A stretch of 10,758 bases of DNA from an uncultured Alistipes sp. (lineage in GTDB: Bacteria > Bacteroidota > Bacteroidia > Bacteroidales > Rikenellaceae). The position numbers were made by a program, and so were the translations under genes. Within the stretch, counting starts at the first letter, position 1, and each line of letters opens with the position of its first letter. Below are positions 1 through 6,694 of this stretch, piece by piece. The notes under the pieces were generated by a model. That model saw nothing but the letters and a program-made list of their open reading frames with translations, had not been told where the DNA came from and ran no database searches. The DNA lies in NCBI GenBank assembly GCA_934754975.1, contig CAKVKI010000075.1:1-10758 (forward strand), read 5' to 3'.

Positions 1-581
1 GCATCCAGCTGCGAACCATAAATCGTACAGTCGCAATAGTACGACGAGAACCAGATACTTCCGTCGGCGGTCGAGAAAAGCGGCGATGCGAAAAAGAGCT
101 GGTCGTAATCGTCACGCAGATCGTTGGCCTCCGTGTATTCTTTCGCCCAGTAAACGTTCGGGAAAGTGGCTGTATTCGTACCGCTTACAAGGGAAATCGT
201 GCCGAGGGTTACGGCTTTGCCGTCGATTCCGACCATGTTTTCACTTGTCTCGAACGAAATAAGTTCGTTTACGCGAATCACGCACTTGGCTGTAAATTCG
301 CCGCATTTCGCCGTTACGGTCGCTTCGCCGGCAGACAGAATCTCGACCAGTCCCGAATCGGAGACAGTCGCTACGGGTTCATTGTCCGAAGTCCACGTTA
401 CAGGATCTGCCGCGTCGGACGGAGTCACCGTCGCAACAAGCTGTATGGTTTTTCCGGGAACAGTCTCCGCATCGTTCCGGTCCAGTGCGATGCCGGTTGC
501 CGCAACGGGCGCTTCGGGTTTGTCGTCCGAGCAGGCTGCGAATGCAAACGCCGCAAAAGCGATAAGTAAAAGTTTTTTCAT
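1..581 (-). CDS. Big_2-type surface lipoprotein, N-terminal part (3' end beyond window)
   Basis: Reading leftwards from ATG at 581, an uninterrupted frame of 193 codons reaches the window edge, so the C-terminus is missing. Residues 1-16 are a lipoprotein signal peptide with the lipobox FAAC and Cys17 as the lipidation site. The next residues, SDDKPE, resemble the acidic surface-export signal of Bacteroidota lipoproteins. Residues about 28-100 look like a bacterial Ig-like Big_2 domain (GIALDRNDAETVPGKTIQL, then VTWTSDNEPVATVSDSGLV, then GEATVTAKCG). After about residue 105 (ISFETSENMVG) a second beta-rich domain begins, with aromatic stretches FPNVYWAKEY and GSIWFSSYYCDC; this resembles DUF4465-like domains, but only from memory. 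The gene lies downstream of a cobalamin riboswitch on the same strand. A role in binding B12 or a cobamide at the cell surface is inferred from that context, not from a recognised cobalamin site. There is no Shine-Dalgarno before ATG, as usual in the phylum. Confidence 0.85.
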   Translation of the reverse strand, partial: MKKLLLIAFAAFAFAACSDDKPEAPVAATGIALDRNDAETVPGKTIQLVATVTPSDAADPVTWTSDNEPVATVSDSGLVEILSAGEATVTAKCGEFTAKCVIRVNELISFETSENMVGIDGKAVTLGTISLVSGTNTATFPNVYWAKEYTEANDLRDDYDQLFFASPLFSTADGSIWFSSYYCDCTIYGSQLD

Positions 582-786
582 CTTTCGTTTGTTTAAGTTA
601 TCTATGTAAAATAAAAAAATCCGGTCCCGAACTCCCGGAATCGAATCCCCATTTTACACAGCCCGGCGCATACCTAATTATATATGCCGCCTTCACAACA
701 AACGTCCGGCACCCTGTGCCACCGTCCGAAGCGCTCCGTTCTCCGCAGAGCCTGTCCGAAAATCAAGGATTCTCCCACCGGGAGAC
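582..786 (-). other. Long leader between B12 riboswitch and lipoprotein start
   Basis: About 205 bases separate the riboswitch aptamer from the lipoprotein ATG. Reading on the minus strand, P1 is followed after one base by a hairpin with arms TCTCCC/GGGAGA (771-785, loop GGT). A small GGCAC/GTGCC hairpin follows (708-720). Near the gene is a 5-bp stem (TCCGG/CCGGA) followed by seven T residues. No -7 box of TAnnTTTG type was found inside the leader, so the lipoprotein is most likely transcribed through the riboswitch. The expression platform cannot be assigned from the sequence alone. Confidence 0.5.
613..639 (-). terminator. Candidate riboswitch-linked terminator in the lipoprotein leader
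   Basis: On the minus strand the arms TCCGG (639-635) and CCGGA (624-620) enclose a 10-base loop and are followed directly by seven T (619-613), 32 bases before the lipoprotein ATG. The position suits a transcription-attenuating expression platform for the upstream cobalamin aptamer. The stem is short, so it may be too weak to act, and control could instead be translational. Confidence 0.3.
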
Positions 787-935
787 GCAAGGCAGGTCTT
801 CTGGCTCGTTCCTGCCGCTACGCCTTCCCGGCCGGAGCCAGTGGCTAAAGAGTGTGCGGCAATTGACGGAACTTACAGCAGCGGGAACTGCTGCCGATTT
901 ACACGGCATTCCCATTTAATCACACGGGGCCTTGC
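787..935 (-). promoter_or_regulatory. Cobalamin (adenosylcobalamin-type) riboswitch aptamer
   Basis: The minus strand carries the conserved B12-riboswitch elements in order. The core lies at 913-873 (GGGAATGCCGTGTAAATC, then the CAGCAG/CTGCTG stem around TTCCCG and ending TGTAA). GCCACTGG lies at 845-838, GGGAAGGCG at 829-821, and the B12 box AGCCAGAAGACCTGCC at 806-791. A perfect 7-bp P1 closes the element: GCAAGGC (935-929) with GCCTTGC (793-787). In Bacteroidota these elements normally precede cobalamin uptake genes (btuB and associated surface lipoproteins) and reduce expression when cobalamin is plentiful. The next gene downstream on this strand is the lipoprotein at 581-1. Both the motif match and the P1 closure are seen directly; the ligand class is from the family. 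Confidence 0.95.
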
Positions 936-961
936 CCGGCCCTTTGTGAACCATTGCGGTG

Positions 962-969
962 CAAAGTTA
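962..969 (-). promoter_or_regulatory. Promoter -7 box for the riboswitch/lipoprotein transcript
   Basis: TAACTTTG on the minus strand is an exact match to the Bacteroidota -7 consensus TAnnTTTG. It would start transcription near 955, about 20 bases before the riboswitch P1. No clear -33 TTG is seen at the expected spacing; that region instead holds the opposing fabD -7 box. Confidence 0.6.
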
Positions 970-982
970 GGAAATAAATTCG

Positions 983-990
983 TATCTTTG
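983..990 (+). promoter_or_regulatory. Promoter -7 box for fabD
   Basis: TATCTTTG is an exact TAnnTTTG match, giving a start near 997 and a leader of roughly 25 bases before the fabD ATG at 1022. No good -33 TTG lies at the usual spacing; that stretch is occupied by the opposite-strand -7 box at 962-969, with 13 bases between the two boxes. Confidence 0.6.
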
Positions 991-1021
991 CCACCGCTAA
1001 CAAAAAAATTGAGCAAAGATT

Positions 1022-1903
1022 ATGAAACACGCATACGTATTTCCGGGTCAGGGCGCCCAGGCCGTCGGTATGGGTAAAGACCTTTACGACAACGTTCCCG
1101 AAGCGAAGGAACTTTTCGAGAAAGCCAACGAGATTCTCGGTTTCCGCATCACGGACATCATGTTCGCAGGTACGGACGAGGAGTTGAAGCAGACCAAGGT
1201 AACGCAGCCTGCCGTATTCCTCCACTCGGTAATCATGGCCAAGGCGCTCGGCGTGAAACCCGACGCCGCCGCAGGACACTCGCTGGGCGAATTCTCGGCG
1301 CTGGTCGTCGCCGGAGCGCTTTCGTTCGAAGACGGTCTGAAACTCGTATCGAAGCGTGCCCTGGCTATGCAGGCCGCCTGCGAAGCTCAGCCTGGGACAA
1401 TGGCCGCCATCCTCGGTCTGGACGATAAGACGGTCGAGGATATCTGCGCGTCGATCGACGGCGTGGTAGTGGCCGCCAACTACAACTGCCCCGGACAGCT
1501 CGTGATCTCGGGCGCCGTGGAAGCCGTGGACGCCGCCTGTGAAAAAGCCAAAGCCGCAGGCGCCCGCCGCGCCCTGCGTCTGCCCGTGGGCGGAGCGTTC
1601 CACTCACCGCTGATGGAGCCTGCCAAGCAGGAGCTGGAAAAAGCGATCAACGAAGCGCCGTTCCAGGCGCCTGTCTGCCCGGTCTACCAGAACGTAGACG
1701 CCAAACCCTACACCGATCCCGCACAGATCAAGGCCAACCTGATCGCGCAGCTGACGGCCCCGGTACGCTGGACCTACATCGTGAAGAACATGCTCGCCGA
1801 CGGCGCGACGGAGTTCACCGAACTCGGCCCCGGCACTGTACTTCAGGGTCTTATCAAGAAAGTAAACCCCGAAGCTGTCGTTGAATCGAAATCTACGCTA
1901 TAA
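1022..1903 (+). CDS. fabD: Malonyl-CoA:ACP S-malonyltransferase
   Basis: The 293-residue product is a full-length FabD, which transfers malonate from coenzyme A to acyl carrier protein to supply the elongation step of type II fatty acid synthesis in the cytoplasm. It shows FPGQGAQ at 7-13 (Gln10 in the oxyanion position), the nucleophile elbow GHSLGE at 85-90 with Ser87, Arg112 in KRALAMQ, the partner histidine His194 in GAFHSPLM, NYNCPGQLVISG at 153-164, and ELGPGTVLQGL near the end. All key residues are present and the length is typical. The start follows a -7 promoter box by about 30 bases. The gene stands alone here, divergent from the B12-riboswitch unit and closed by a strong terminator, rather than being part of a fab cluster. 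Confidence 0.97.
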   Translation: MKHAYVFPGQGAQAVGMGKDLYDNVPEAKELFEKANEILGFRITDIMFAGTDEELKQTKVTQPAVFLHSVIMAKALGVKPDAAAGHSLGEFSALVVAGALSFEDGLKLVSKRALAMQAACEAQPGTMAAILGLDDKTVEDICASIDGVVVAANYNCPGQLVISGAVEAVDAACEKAKAAGARRALRLPVGGAFHSPLMEPAKQELEKAINEAPFQAPVCPVYQNVDAKPYTDPAQIKANLIAQLTAPVRWTYIVKNMLADGATEFTELGPGTVLQGLIKKVNPEAVVESKSTL

Positions 1904-1922
1904 AATAAAAAGGCGCATTGAT

Positions 1923-1958
1923 AAAAGGAACGGTCTGATAATCAGACCGTTCCTTTTT
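1923..1958 (+). terminator. Strong intrinsic terminator after fabD
   Basis: A perfect 16-bp inverted repeat, AAAAGGAACGGTCTGA (1923-1938) and its complement (1942-1957), with a TAA loop, runs into TTTTT at 1954-1958. It starts 20 bases after the fabD stop. The A-run on the left would also give a T-run on the other strand, so it could work in both directions. Confidence 0.92.
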
Positions 1959-2006
1959 GCTTAAAAACTTTTGAAACAAAATTTATTAAATTTTATTAAA
2001 AACATG

Positions 2007-2037
2007 TTGCGTTTTTTAAATATACTTATTATATTTG
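2007..2037 (+). promoter_or_regulatory. Promoter of the ROK-GNAT-PHP operon
   Basis: TTG at 2007-2009 lies 20 bases upstream of TATATTTG at 2030-2037, matching the -33/-7 pattern of the Bacteroidota primary sigma factor. The surrounding region from 1960 to 2050 is strongly AT-rich. The predicted start near 2044 leaves a leader of about 25 bases before the ROK ATG. Confidence 0.75.
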
Positions 2038-2068
2038 CAAAGGTTTAGTTAAAAATGAGACAGTACGG

Positions 2069-3298
2069 ATGACATCACTCACCGAATTTTTCAACAAACA
2101 CGAGGACGATACCCTGAAGGGTATTTCACACAAGAACAGCATTATCAAGCGCAACATCATCGCATATATGGCGGTGAATGGCGAATGTACGCTCTCGGAA
2201 CTGACTAAAGAGCTGCATATCAGTGTGCCGACAATTACAAAACTCGTGCAGGAGCTCGTCGATGAGAACATCGTTACGGACCTGGGCAAAGTCGAGACTC
2301 CGGGCGGACGCCGTCCCAACATTTTCGGACTTGCCAACTCGGCTATCTATTTCGCGGGCGTGAACGTCGGGCGCGACAACATGACGTTCCTGATCACCGA
2401 CCTGCAGAACAACATCATCAAGGAGGAGTACGACTACACGTTCGAACTGCTGGACCGTCCGCAGTGCATCGAACGGATCTGCACCAACATCGAAAACTTT
2501 ATCGCCACCTGCGGTATCGACCGCGGCAAGATTCTGGGACTCGGCGTCTGCATGACGGGCCGTGTGAATCCCGATACGGGCCGCAGTTACAAATACTTCA
2601 CCACCAGCGAACAGTCGCTGCGCGACATGCTCGAAGAGCGCGTGGGCATCCGCGTACTGCTCGAAAACGACACCCGCGCCCGCTGCTACGCGGAGTACAC
2701 CTGCGGCAAGTCGAAAGACGAAAGCAACGTACTCTACCTCCACATGGGCCGCGGCGTGGCCATCGGCATCGTCGTGGACGGACAGCTGTACTACGGCAAA
2801 AGCGGTTTCGCGGGCGAGTTCGGCCATATTCCCTTCTTCGATAACGAAATCATCTGCTCGTGCGGCAAAAAGGGCTGCCTCGAAACCGAGGTCTCGGGTA
2901 TCGCCATCGAGGACAAGATGAGCCACCTGATCGAAAAGGGCGTGAACACGATCCTCAAGGAAAAGTACGACAAGCAGAAAAGCATCCATATCGACGATAT
3001 CATCGCCGCGGCGAAGAACGACGACAACCTCTCGATCGAACTGATCGAGGAGGCGGGCGAAAAGGTCGGCAAGGCCGTCGCCTTCCTCATCAACACGTTC
3101 AATCCCGAGACGGTCATCGTCGGCGGCAACATGGCCGCGGCCGGAGACTATATCATGCTCCCCCTCAAATCGGCGACCAACAAATACTCGCTCAACCTCG
3201 TTTACAAGGATACCAAATTCCGCGTATCGAAGATGACCGAGAACGCCAACGCCTGGGGTGTGGCGATGCTTATCCGCAACAAGATCATCGGCATCTGA
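2069..3298 (+). CDS. ROK-family transcriptional regulator (HTH plus ROK kinase-like domain)
   Basis: The 409-residue product has a winged-helix DNA-binding domain at about 22-82 (SELTKELHISVPTITKLVQE, with wing ETPGGRRPN). A complete ROK domain follows: a phosphate loop FAGVNVGRDN from 95, the acidic residue Asp201 in LLENDTRARC, GFAGEFGH ending at His253, and the zinc motif CSCGKKGC (Cys263, Cys265, Cys270). VGGNMAAAGD lies near 351-360. This is the architecture of NagC/Mlc/XylR-type sugar-responsive regulators. Asp201 sits where ROK kinases have their catalytic base, so residual sugar-kinase activity is possible; the ligand is unknown. The gene is first in an operon with a GNAT acetyltransferase (1-base overlap) and a PHP hydrolase. 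A five-codon ORF (2055-2072, MRQYG) ends by overlapping the start as ATGA, which may couple translation. Confidence 0.93.
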   Translation: MTSLTEFFNKHEDDTLKGISHKNSIIKRNIIAYMAVNGECTLSELTKELHISVPTITKLVQELVDENIVTDLGKVETPGGRRPNIFGLANSAIYFAGVNVGRDNMTFLITDLQNNIIKEEYDYTFELLDRPQCIERICTNIENFIATCGIDRGKILGLGVCMTGRVNPDTGRSYKYFTTSEQSLRDMLEERVGIRVLLENDTRARCYAEYTCGKSKDESNVLYLHMGRGVAIGIVVDGQLYYGKSGFAGEFGHIPFFDNEIICSCGKKGCLETEVSGIAIEDKMSHLIEKGVNTILKEKYDKQKSIHIDDIIAAAKNDDNLSIELIEEAGEKVGKAVAFLINTFNPETVIVGGNMAAAGDYIMLPLKSATNKYSLNLVYKDTKFRVSKMTENANAWGVAMLIRNKIIGI

Positions 3299-3819
3299 TG
3301 AACCTCGAAGGCCGAACGACGCGGCTGAGGGCCTTGGAACCGGGCGACATCGACCTGATGTACGCCTGGGAGAACGACATGGAGGTTTGGAGCGTCAGCG
3401 GCACGCTGGCCCCTTTTTCGCGCCACACGCTCGAACGGTTTATCCAGGAACAGCAATTCGACATTTTTCAGACCCGCCAGCAGCGGCTCATCATCGAGAC
3501 TCTCGGCGGAGTATCCGTCGGGGCGCTCGACTTTTTCGAGTTGGACCCGATCAACCGCCGCGCAGGCATCGGCATCCTGATCCACGATACCGCGCAGCGC
3601 GGCAAAGGCTATGCATCGGACGCCGTGGAAACGGCATGGCGTTATGCCCGCGACGTACTGAACCTGCACCAGCTCTGGTGCAACGTGGGTTCCGACAACC
3701 AAGCCAGCCGGACGCTCTTCGCCAAAGCCGGATTCGCCGAAGTCGGCGTTAAACGCGACTGGCAGTGGCGGCCGGGCGGCTACAGCGACGAAATCCTGCT
3801 GCAGAAAATCCTCGAATAA
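3298..3819 (+). CDS. GNAT-family N-acetyltransferase (RimJ/RimL/SpeG-like)
   Basis: The start codon overlaps the ROK stop by one base (TGATG at 3296-3300), so this ATG is preferred and the two genes are probably translationally coupled. The product has 173 residues, usual for a single GNAT domain. It begins MNLEGRTTRLRALEPGDIDL as in the RimJ/RimL-type acetyltransferases and has the acetyl-CoA pyrophosphate loop QRGKGYASDAVE at about 100-111. The C-terminal motif NVGSDNQASRTLFAKAGF (129-146) is typical of the group. It should acetylate a primary amine (protein N-terminus, polyamine or amino sugar) using acetyl-CoA in the cytoplasm. The substrate cannot be read from the sequence. The link to a ROK regulator would suit a sugar or amino-sugar substrate, but that is only inference. 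Confidence 0.9.
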   Translation: MNLEGRTTRLRALEPGDIDLMYAWENDMEVWSVSGTLAPFSRHTLERFIQEQQFDIFQTRQQRLIIETLGGVSVGALDFFELDPINRRAGIGILIHDTAQRGKGYASDAVETAWRYARDVLNLHQLWCNVGSDNQASRTLFAKAGFAEVGVKRDWQWRPGGYSDEILLQKILE

Positions 3820-3858
3820 ACAATCGAGCTACAATTCCGCCCTAAAACCACTCCACCC

Positions 3859-5304
3859 ATGATAAACACCCGCATCCGGATTTCAGCGCTCCTGCTGGCA
3901 ATATCGGGATTACTGTCGCTGCACCCGGCCGTATTCGGCGCAGGCAAAGAACCGAAAACCCATGAATTTACCTTCTCCGGCAAGGCGACACCCGAACAAT
4001 TTTACGTTCCCGTCTACACCTCGTTCACCGTACCCGAAGGCATCGTAAAGATCAGCGTAACCCAGCGTCTCAGTTCGGGCGAAGAGCGCCCGGGCAACCT
4101 GGACCTCGGCATTTTCGACGAGCGGGGAGCCGGATTCGAAGGCCCGGGATTCCGCGGCTGGTCGGGCGGGGCGCGCCGCAGTTTCGAAATCGGAGAAACG
4201 CAAGCCACGCCCGGCTATCTCGCCGGACGAATCAATCCGGGTCGGTGGACCATTATCCAGATGCCCACGACGGCAGGCCGCACCACCGACTGGACGCTGA
4301 AGATCACTCTTACGGAAGGTCCGCGGACGAAAAAACTCCCGGCTCCGTCGTACGCGGCTCCGCAATTGAACGACAAACCCGGCTGGTACCGCATCGCACC
4401 CCATGTACATACGGTCCACTCGGACGGACGGCTGACGCCGGCCGGAATCATCGCGCTCGGAAAAGCGTCGGGATTGGACGGCATCGTTTCGACCGACCAC
4501 AATACCACCTCGTCCCTACTGCATTGGGGCGAAATACAAGACCCGGAATTTCTCGTAATAAACGGCGTGGAAGTCACCTACTGCCAGGGGCATTGGAACA
4601 TCATCGGTCTCGACCCGCACGCATGGATCGACTTCCGGATTCACCACAACGATACGCTCCGCTACCGCAAAGCCGTAGCCAAAGCCCGAAAAGCCGGACG
4701 GCTGCTGGTCGCCAACCACCCCTACAACCTCGACTTCCTGTACGACGTGACCCCGATGGACGGCATCGAAGTCTGGAACAGCGCATGGAGTCCCGCCAAC
4801 GAACGGGCCGTGGAATTATGGCACGCCCTGCTCGCAGGCGGCAACCGTAAATTCGCCGTTGCATCGACGGACTTCCACCGCGGCGACAACATCGCTTCGC
4901 CCCACACGGTCGTCCGCGCCGAAGGGCTTTCCGCCGAGGCGGTCATCGCCGCGATCGCCGCAGGCCGCAGTTACATGGCCCGTGACGTCTCGGTCGAAAT
5001 CGGCATGAAAGTCCGCAATTCGGCGACGCCCGTACAGCACGCCGACATCGGCGACACCCTGCTCCGCTGCGGCGAGATGCAGGCTGAGTTCCGAAGCAAC
5101 ACGGCCGGCCGGCTGCGGCTGACGGACCAGCAGGGGTGGTTCTCCGACACTTCGATCGCTCCGGGCACCGTCGTCGTCCCCATTCCCGAACGTTCGCTCT
5201 GGGTCCGGGCCGAACTCCGCGCCGAGGACGGCAGCATGATCGCTCTGACCAACCCCATTTATATCCAGCATCCGCTGACCACACAGCCCCTGCTGCCCGA
5301 ATAA
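3859..5304 (+). CDS. Secreted CehA/McbA-type PHP-domain metallohydrolase
   Basis: The 481-residue protein starts with a signal peptide (hydrophobic stretch about 7-27), so it probably acts in the periplasm. Residues about 33-153 form a beta-rich domain containing FRGWSGGARRSF and ATPGYLAGRINPGRW, a pattern I associate with CehA/McbA-family proteins. The PHP domain follows with all expected metal ligands visible: His182 and His184 and Asp189 (HVHTVHSDG), Asp213 and His214 (STDHN), Glu238 (GVEVT), His245 (GHWN), His287 (ANHPYN), and Asp338 and His340 (STDFH). A C-terminal beta domain (about 375-481) completes it. Family members hydrolyse phosphoesters or carbamate/ester bonds; the natural substrate is unknown. 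It begins 39 bases after the GNAT stop with no promoter between, so it belongs to the ROK operon. Confidence 0.88.
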   Translation: MINTRIRISALLLAISGLLSLHPAVFGAGKEPKTHEFTFSGKATPEQFYVPVYTSFTVPEGIVKISVTQRLSSGEERPGNLDLGIFDERGAGFEGPGFRGWSGGARRSFEIGETQATPGYLAGRINPGRWTIIQMPTTAGRTTDWTLKITLTEGPRTKKLPAPSYAAPQLNDKPGWYRIAPHVHTVHSDGRLTPAGIIALGKASGLDGIVSTDHNTTSSLLHWGEIQDPEFLVINGVEVTYCQGHWNIIGLDPHAWIDFRIHHNDTLRYRKAVAKARKAGRLLVANHPYNLDFLYDVTPMDGIEVWNSAWSPANERAVELWHALLAGGNRKFAVASTDFHRGDNIASPHTVVRAEGLSAEAVIAAIAAGRSYMARDVSVEIGMKVRNSATPVQHADIGDTLLRCGEMQAEFRSNTAGRLRLTDQQGWFSDTSIAPGTVVVPIPERSLWVRAELRAEDGSMIALTNPIYIQHPLTTQPLLPE

Positions 5305-5323
5305 AACGATCGCACCGACATAA

Positions 5324-5352
5324 AAAGGCCCCATCTTCGGATGGGGCCTTTG
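5324..5352. terminator. Bidirectional UUCG-hairpin terminator between PHP gene and galK
   Basis: AAAGGCCCCATC (5324-5335) pairs perfectly with GATGGGGCCTTT (5340-5351) around a C(TTCG)G tetraloop. Runs of A on the left and T on the right make it usable for both convergent genes. It lies 20 bases after the PHP stop and 22 bases after the galK stop in the other direction. Confidence 0.9.
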
Positions 5353-5373
5353 CTTTATAGATCTTCGGCGGAA

Positions 5374-6504
5374 TTATTCCAGCCGGCGCGAGCCGTCGGA
5401 AATCACGACTTCGTAGACTTTGGGTTCGTGACCGTACTTGGCGTTGAATTTCTCCTTGGCCGCAGCGATGAAGTTGTCGTAAAGTTCGTCTTTCACCAAG
5501 TTGATCGTGCAGCCGCCGAAACCGCCGCCCATGATACGCGAACCCGTCACGCCGCACTCCTCGGCAACTTCCGCCAGGAAGTCCAGCTCCTCGCACGACA
5601 CTTCGTAATCTTTCGACATGCCCCAATGGGTCTCGTACATGCATTTGCCGACCGTTTCGTAGTCGCCCTTTTCGAGCGCCTCGCAAACGTCCAGCACCCG
5701 CTTTTCCTCGCCGATGACATAGCGGGCGCGCTTGTAGTCCTCCTCGGAAATCTTGTCCTTGATCGCATCGAGCTGCTCCATCGTAGCTCCGCGCAGGAAC
5801 TCCTGTCCCAGCATCTTGGCGACACGCTCGCACGACGCGCGGCGGTCGTTGTAGGGCGAACCTACCAGTTCGTGCTTCACGCGCGAATCGAGCAGGACGA
5901 GTTTATAGCCTTTGGGGTCGAACGGAAAGTAAGCGTACTCCAGCGAACGGCAGTCCAGGCGGATCAGGTTGCCTTTCTTGCCGAATACCGAAGCGAACTG
6001 GTCCATGATGCCGCAGTTTACGCCGCAGTAGTTATGCTCGGTGGACTGGCCGATCTTCGCCAGTTCGAATTTGTCGATACCCAGCGAATAGAGGTCGTTC
6101 AGCGCAAAAGCGTAAGTCGATTCGAGTGCCGCCGACGACGACATGCCGGCCCCCAGCGGGACATCGCCCGCGAAGACCGTGTCGAAACCGCCGATCACCC
6201 CGCCGCGCTTCTGCACCTCGCGGCAAACGCCGAAGATGTAGCACGCCCAGCTTTGAGCCGGTTTATCGGCTTCGTTCAGCCCGAACTCCGCACTTTCGCC
6301 CAAATCCAGCGCATAGGCGCGCACCTTGTCCGTACCGTTGAGACGGATGGCGGCGACGATGCCCTTGTCGACTGCGCCCGGGAAAACGAAGCCCCCGTTG
6401 TAGTCCGTATGCTCCCCGATCAGGTTGATACGACCCGGCGAAGCGAACAGAACAGCCCCGGAGCCGTAAAGCTCTCCGAACTTCTTACTGACTTTTTCTT
6501 TCAT
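5374..6504 (-). CDS. galK: Galactokinase
   Basis: The 376-residue product is a full-length GHMP-family galactokinase, which phosphorylates alpha-D-galactose to galactose 1-phosphate with ATP, the first committed step of the Leloir pathway, in the cytoplasm. It has the galactokinase signature GRINLIGEHTDYNGG at 24-38 (Arg25, Glu31, His32, Asp34 for galactose), the ATP loop PLGAGMSSSAALE at 116-128, the catalytic Asp168 in GIMDQF, and the third GHMP motif GSRIMGGGFGGC at 321-332. No galT, galM, galE or transporter lies in the window; both neighbours face away or converge and are unrelated. The ATG at 6504 gives the usual N-terminus. The Shine-Dalgarno is absent (AATAACAAATG). Confidence 0.97.
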   Translation of the reverse strand: MKEKVSKKFGELYGSGAVLFASPGRINLIGEHTDYNGGFVFPGAVDKGIVAAIRLNGTDKVRAYALDLGESAEFGLNEADKPAQSWACYIFGVCREVQKRGGVIGGFDTVFAGDVPLGAGMSSSAALESTYAFALNDLYSLGIDKFELAKIGQSTEHNYCGVNCGIMDQFASVFGKKGNLIRLDCRSLEYAYFPFDPKGYKLVLLDSRVKHELVGSPYNDRRASCERVAKMLGQEFLRGATMEQLDAIKDKISEEDYKRARYVIGEEKRVLDVCEALEKGDYETVGKCMYETHWGMSKDYEVSCEELDFLAEVAEECGVTGSRIMGGGFGGCTINLVKDELYDNFIAAAKEKFNAKYGHEPKVYEVVISDGSRRLE

Positions 6505-6548
6505 TTGTTATTGAAGTTTTTAAGTTAATAAATCGTCTCTGCATCATA

Positions 6549-6556
6549 CGAAGATA
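6549..6556 (-). promoter_or_regulatory. Candidate -7 box for galK
   Basis: TATCTTCG on the minus strand matches TAnnTTTG at all but one position and would give a leader of roughly 35-40 bases before the galK ATG. No TTG is found at the expected -33 distance, so this is a weak or activator-dependent candidate. Confidence 0.3.
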
Positions 6557-6650
6557 GAAAAAAATCCTGAATCCCCCGCATTTTTCGGCTGAAAAATCCA
6601 TTTATTCGTCATTTTAAGTTTCGTTTCAAAATGGCGCGAAAGAGATCTGA

Positions 6651-6683
6651 GCATTGCATTTTTGCGAAAAATTGCGCATTGCA
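6651..6683 (+). repeat. Short direct repeat upstream of the phosphodiesterase promoter
   Basis: GCATTGCA occurs at 6651-6658 and 6676-6683, start to start 25 bases apart, with TTGCG repeated between the copies. The pair lies just upstream of the -33 element at 6695, where an activator could bind. Eight bases is short and chance is possible. Confidence 0.3.
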
Positions 6684-6694
6684 AGGGTTTCAGC

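Noticed and set aside
166..609. Plus-strand 147-codon frame opposite the lipoprotein
   Set aside because: The minus strand carries a signal peptide, lipobox and Big_2 domain and follows a riboswitch. The plus-strand product has no such support.
620..672. tRNA-like string on the minus strand (GATTCGATTCC next to GGGACCGG)
   Set aside because: The T-loop lacks the required GTTC context, the T stem does not pair, and no acceptor or anticodon arm can be drawn.
716..1077. Plus-strand open frames of 67 and 78 codons across the riboswitch region
   Set aside because: They run antisense to the conserved riboswitch RNA, and the second overlaps fabD out of frame. Neither product has recognisable features.
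2126..2989. Minus-strand 287-codon frame antisense to the ROK gene
   Set aside because: It is a composition shadow of a well-supported ROK coding region, and its translation shows no domain.
5341..6528. 395-codon open frame on the plus strand, antisense to galK
   Set aside because: It is the mirror of a GC-rich gene with all galactokinase motifs on the other strand. The antisense product resembles no family, and no promoter serves it.
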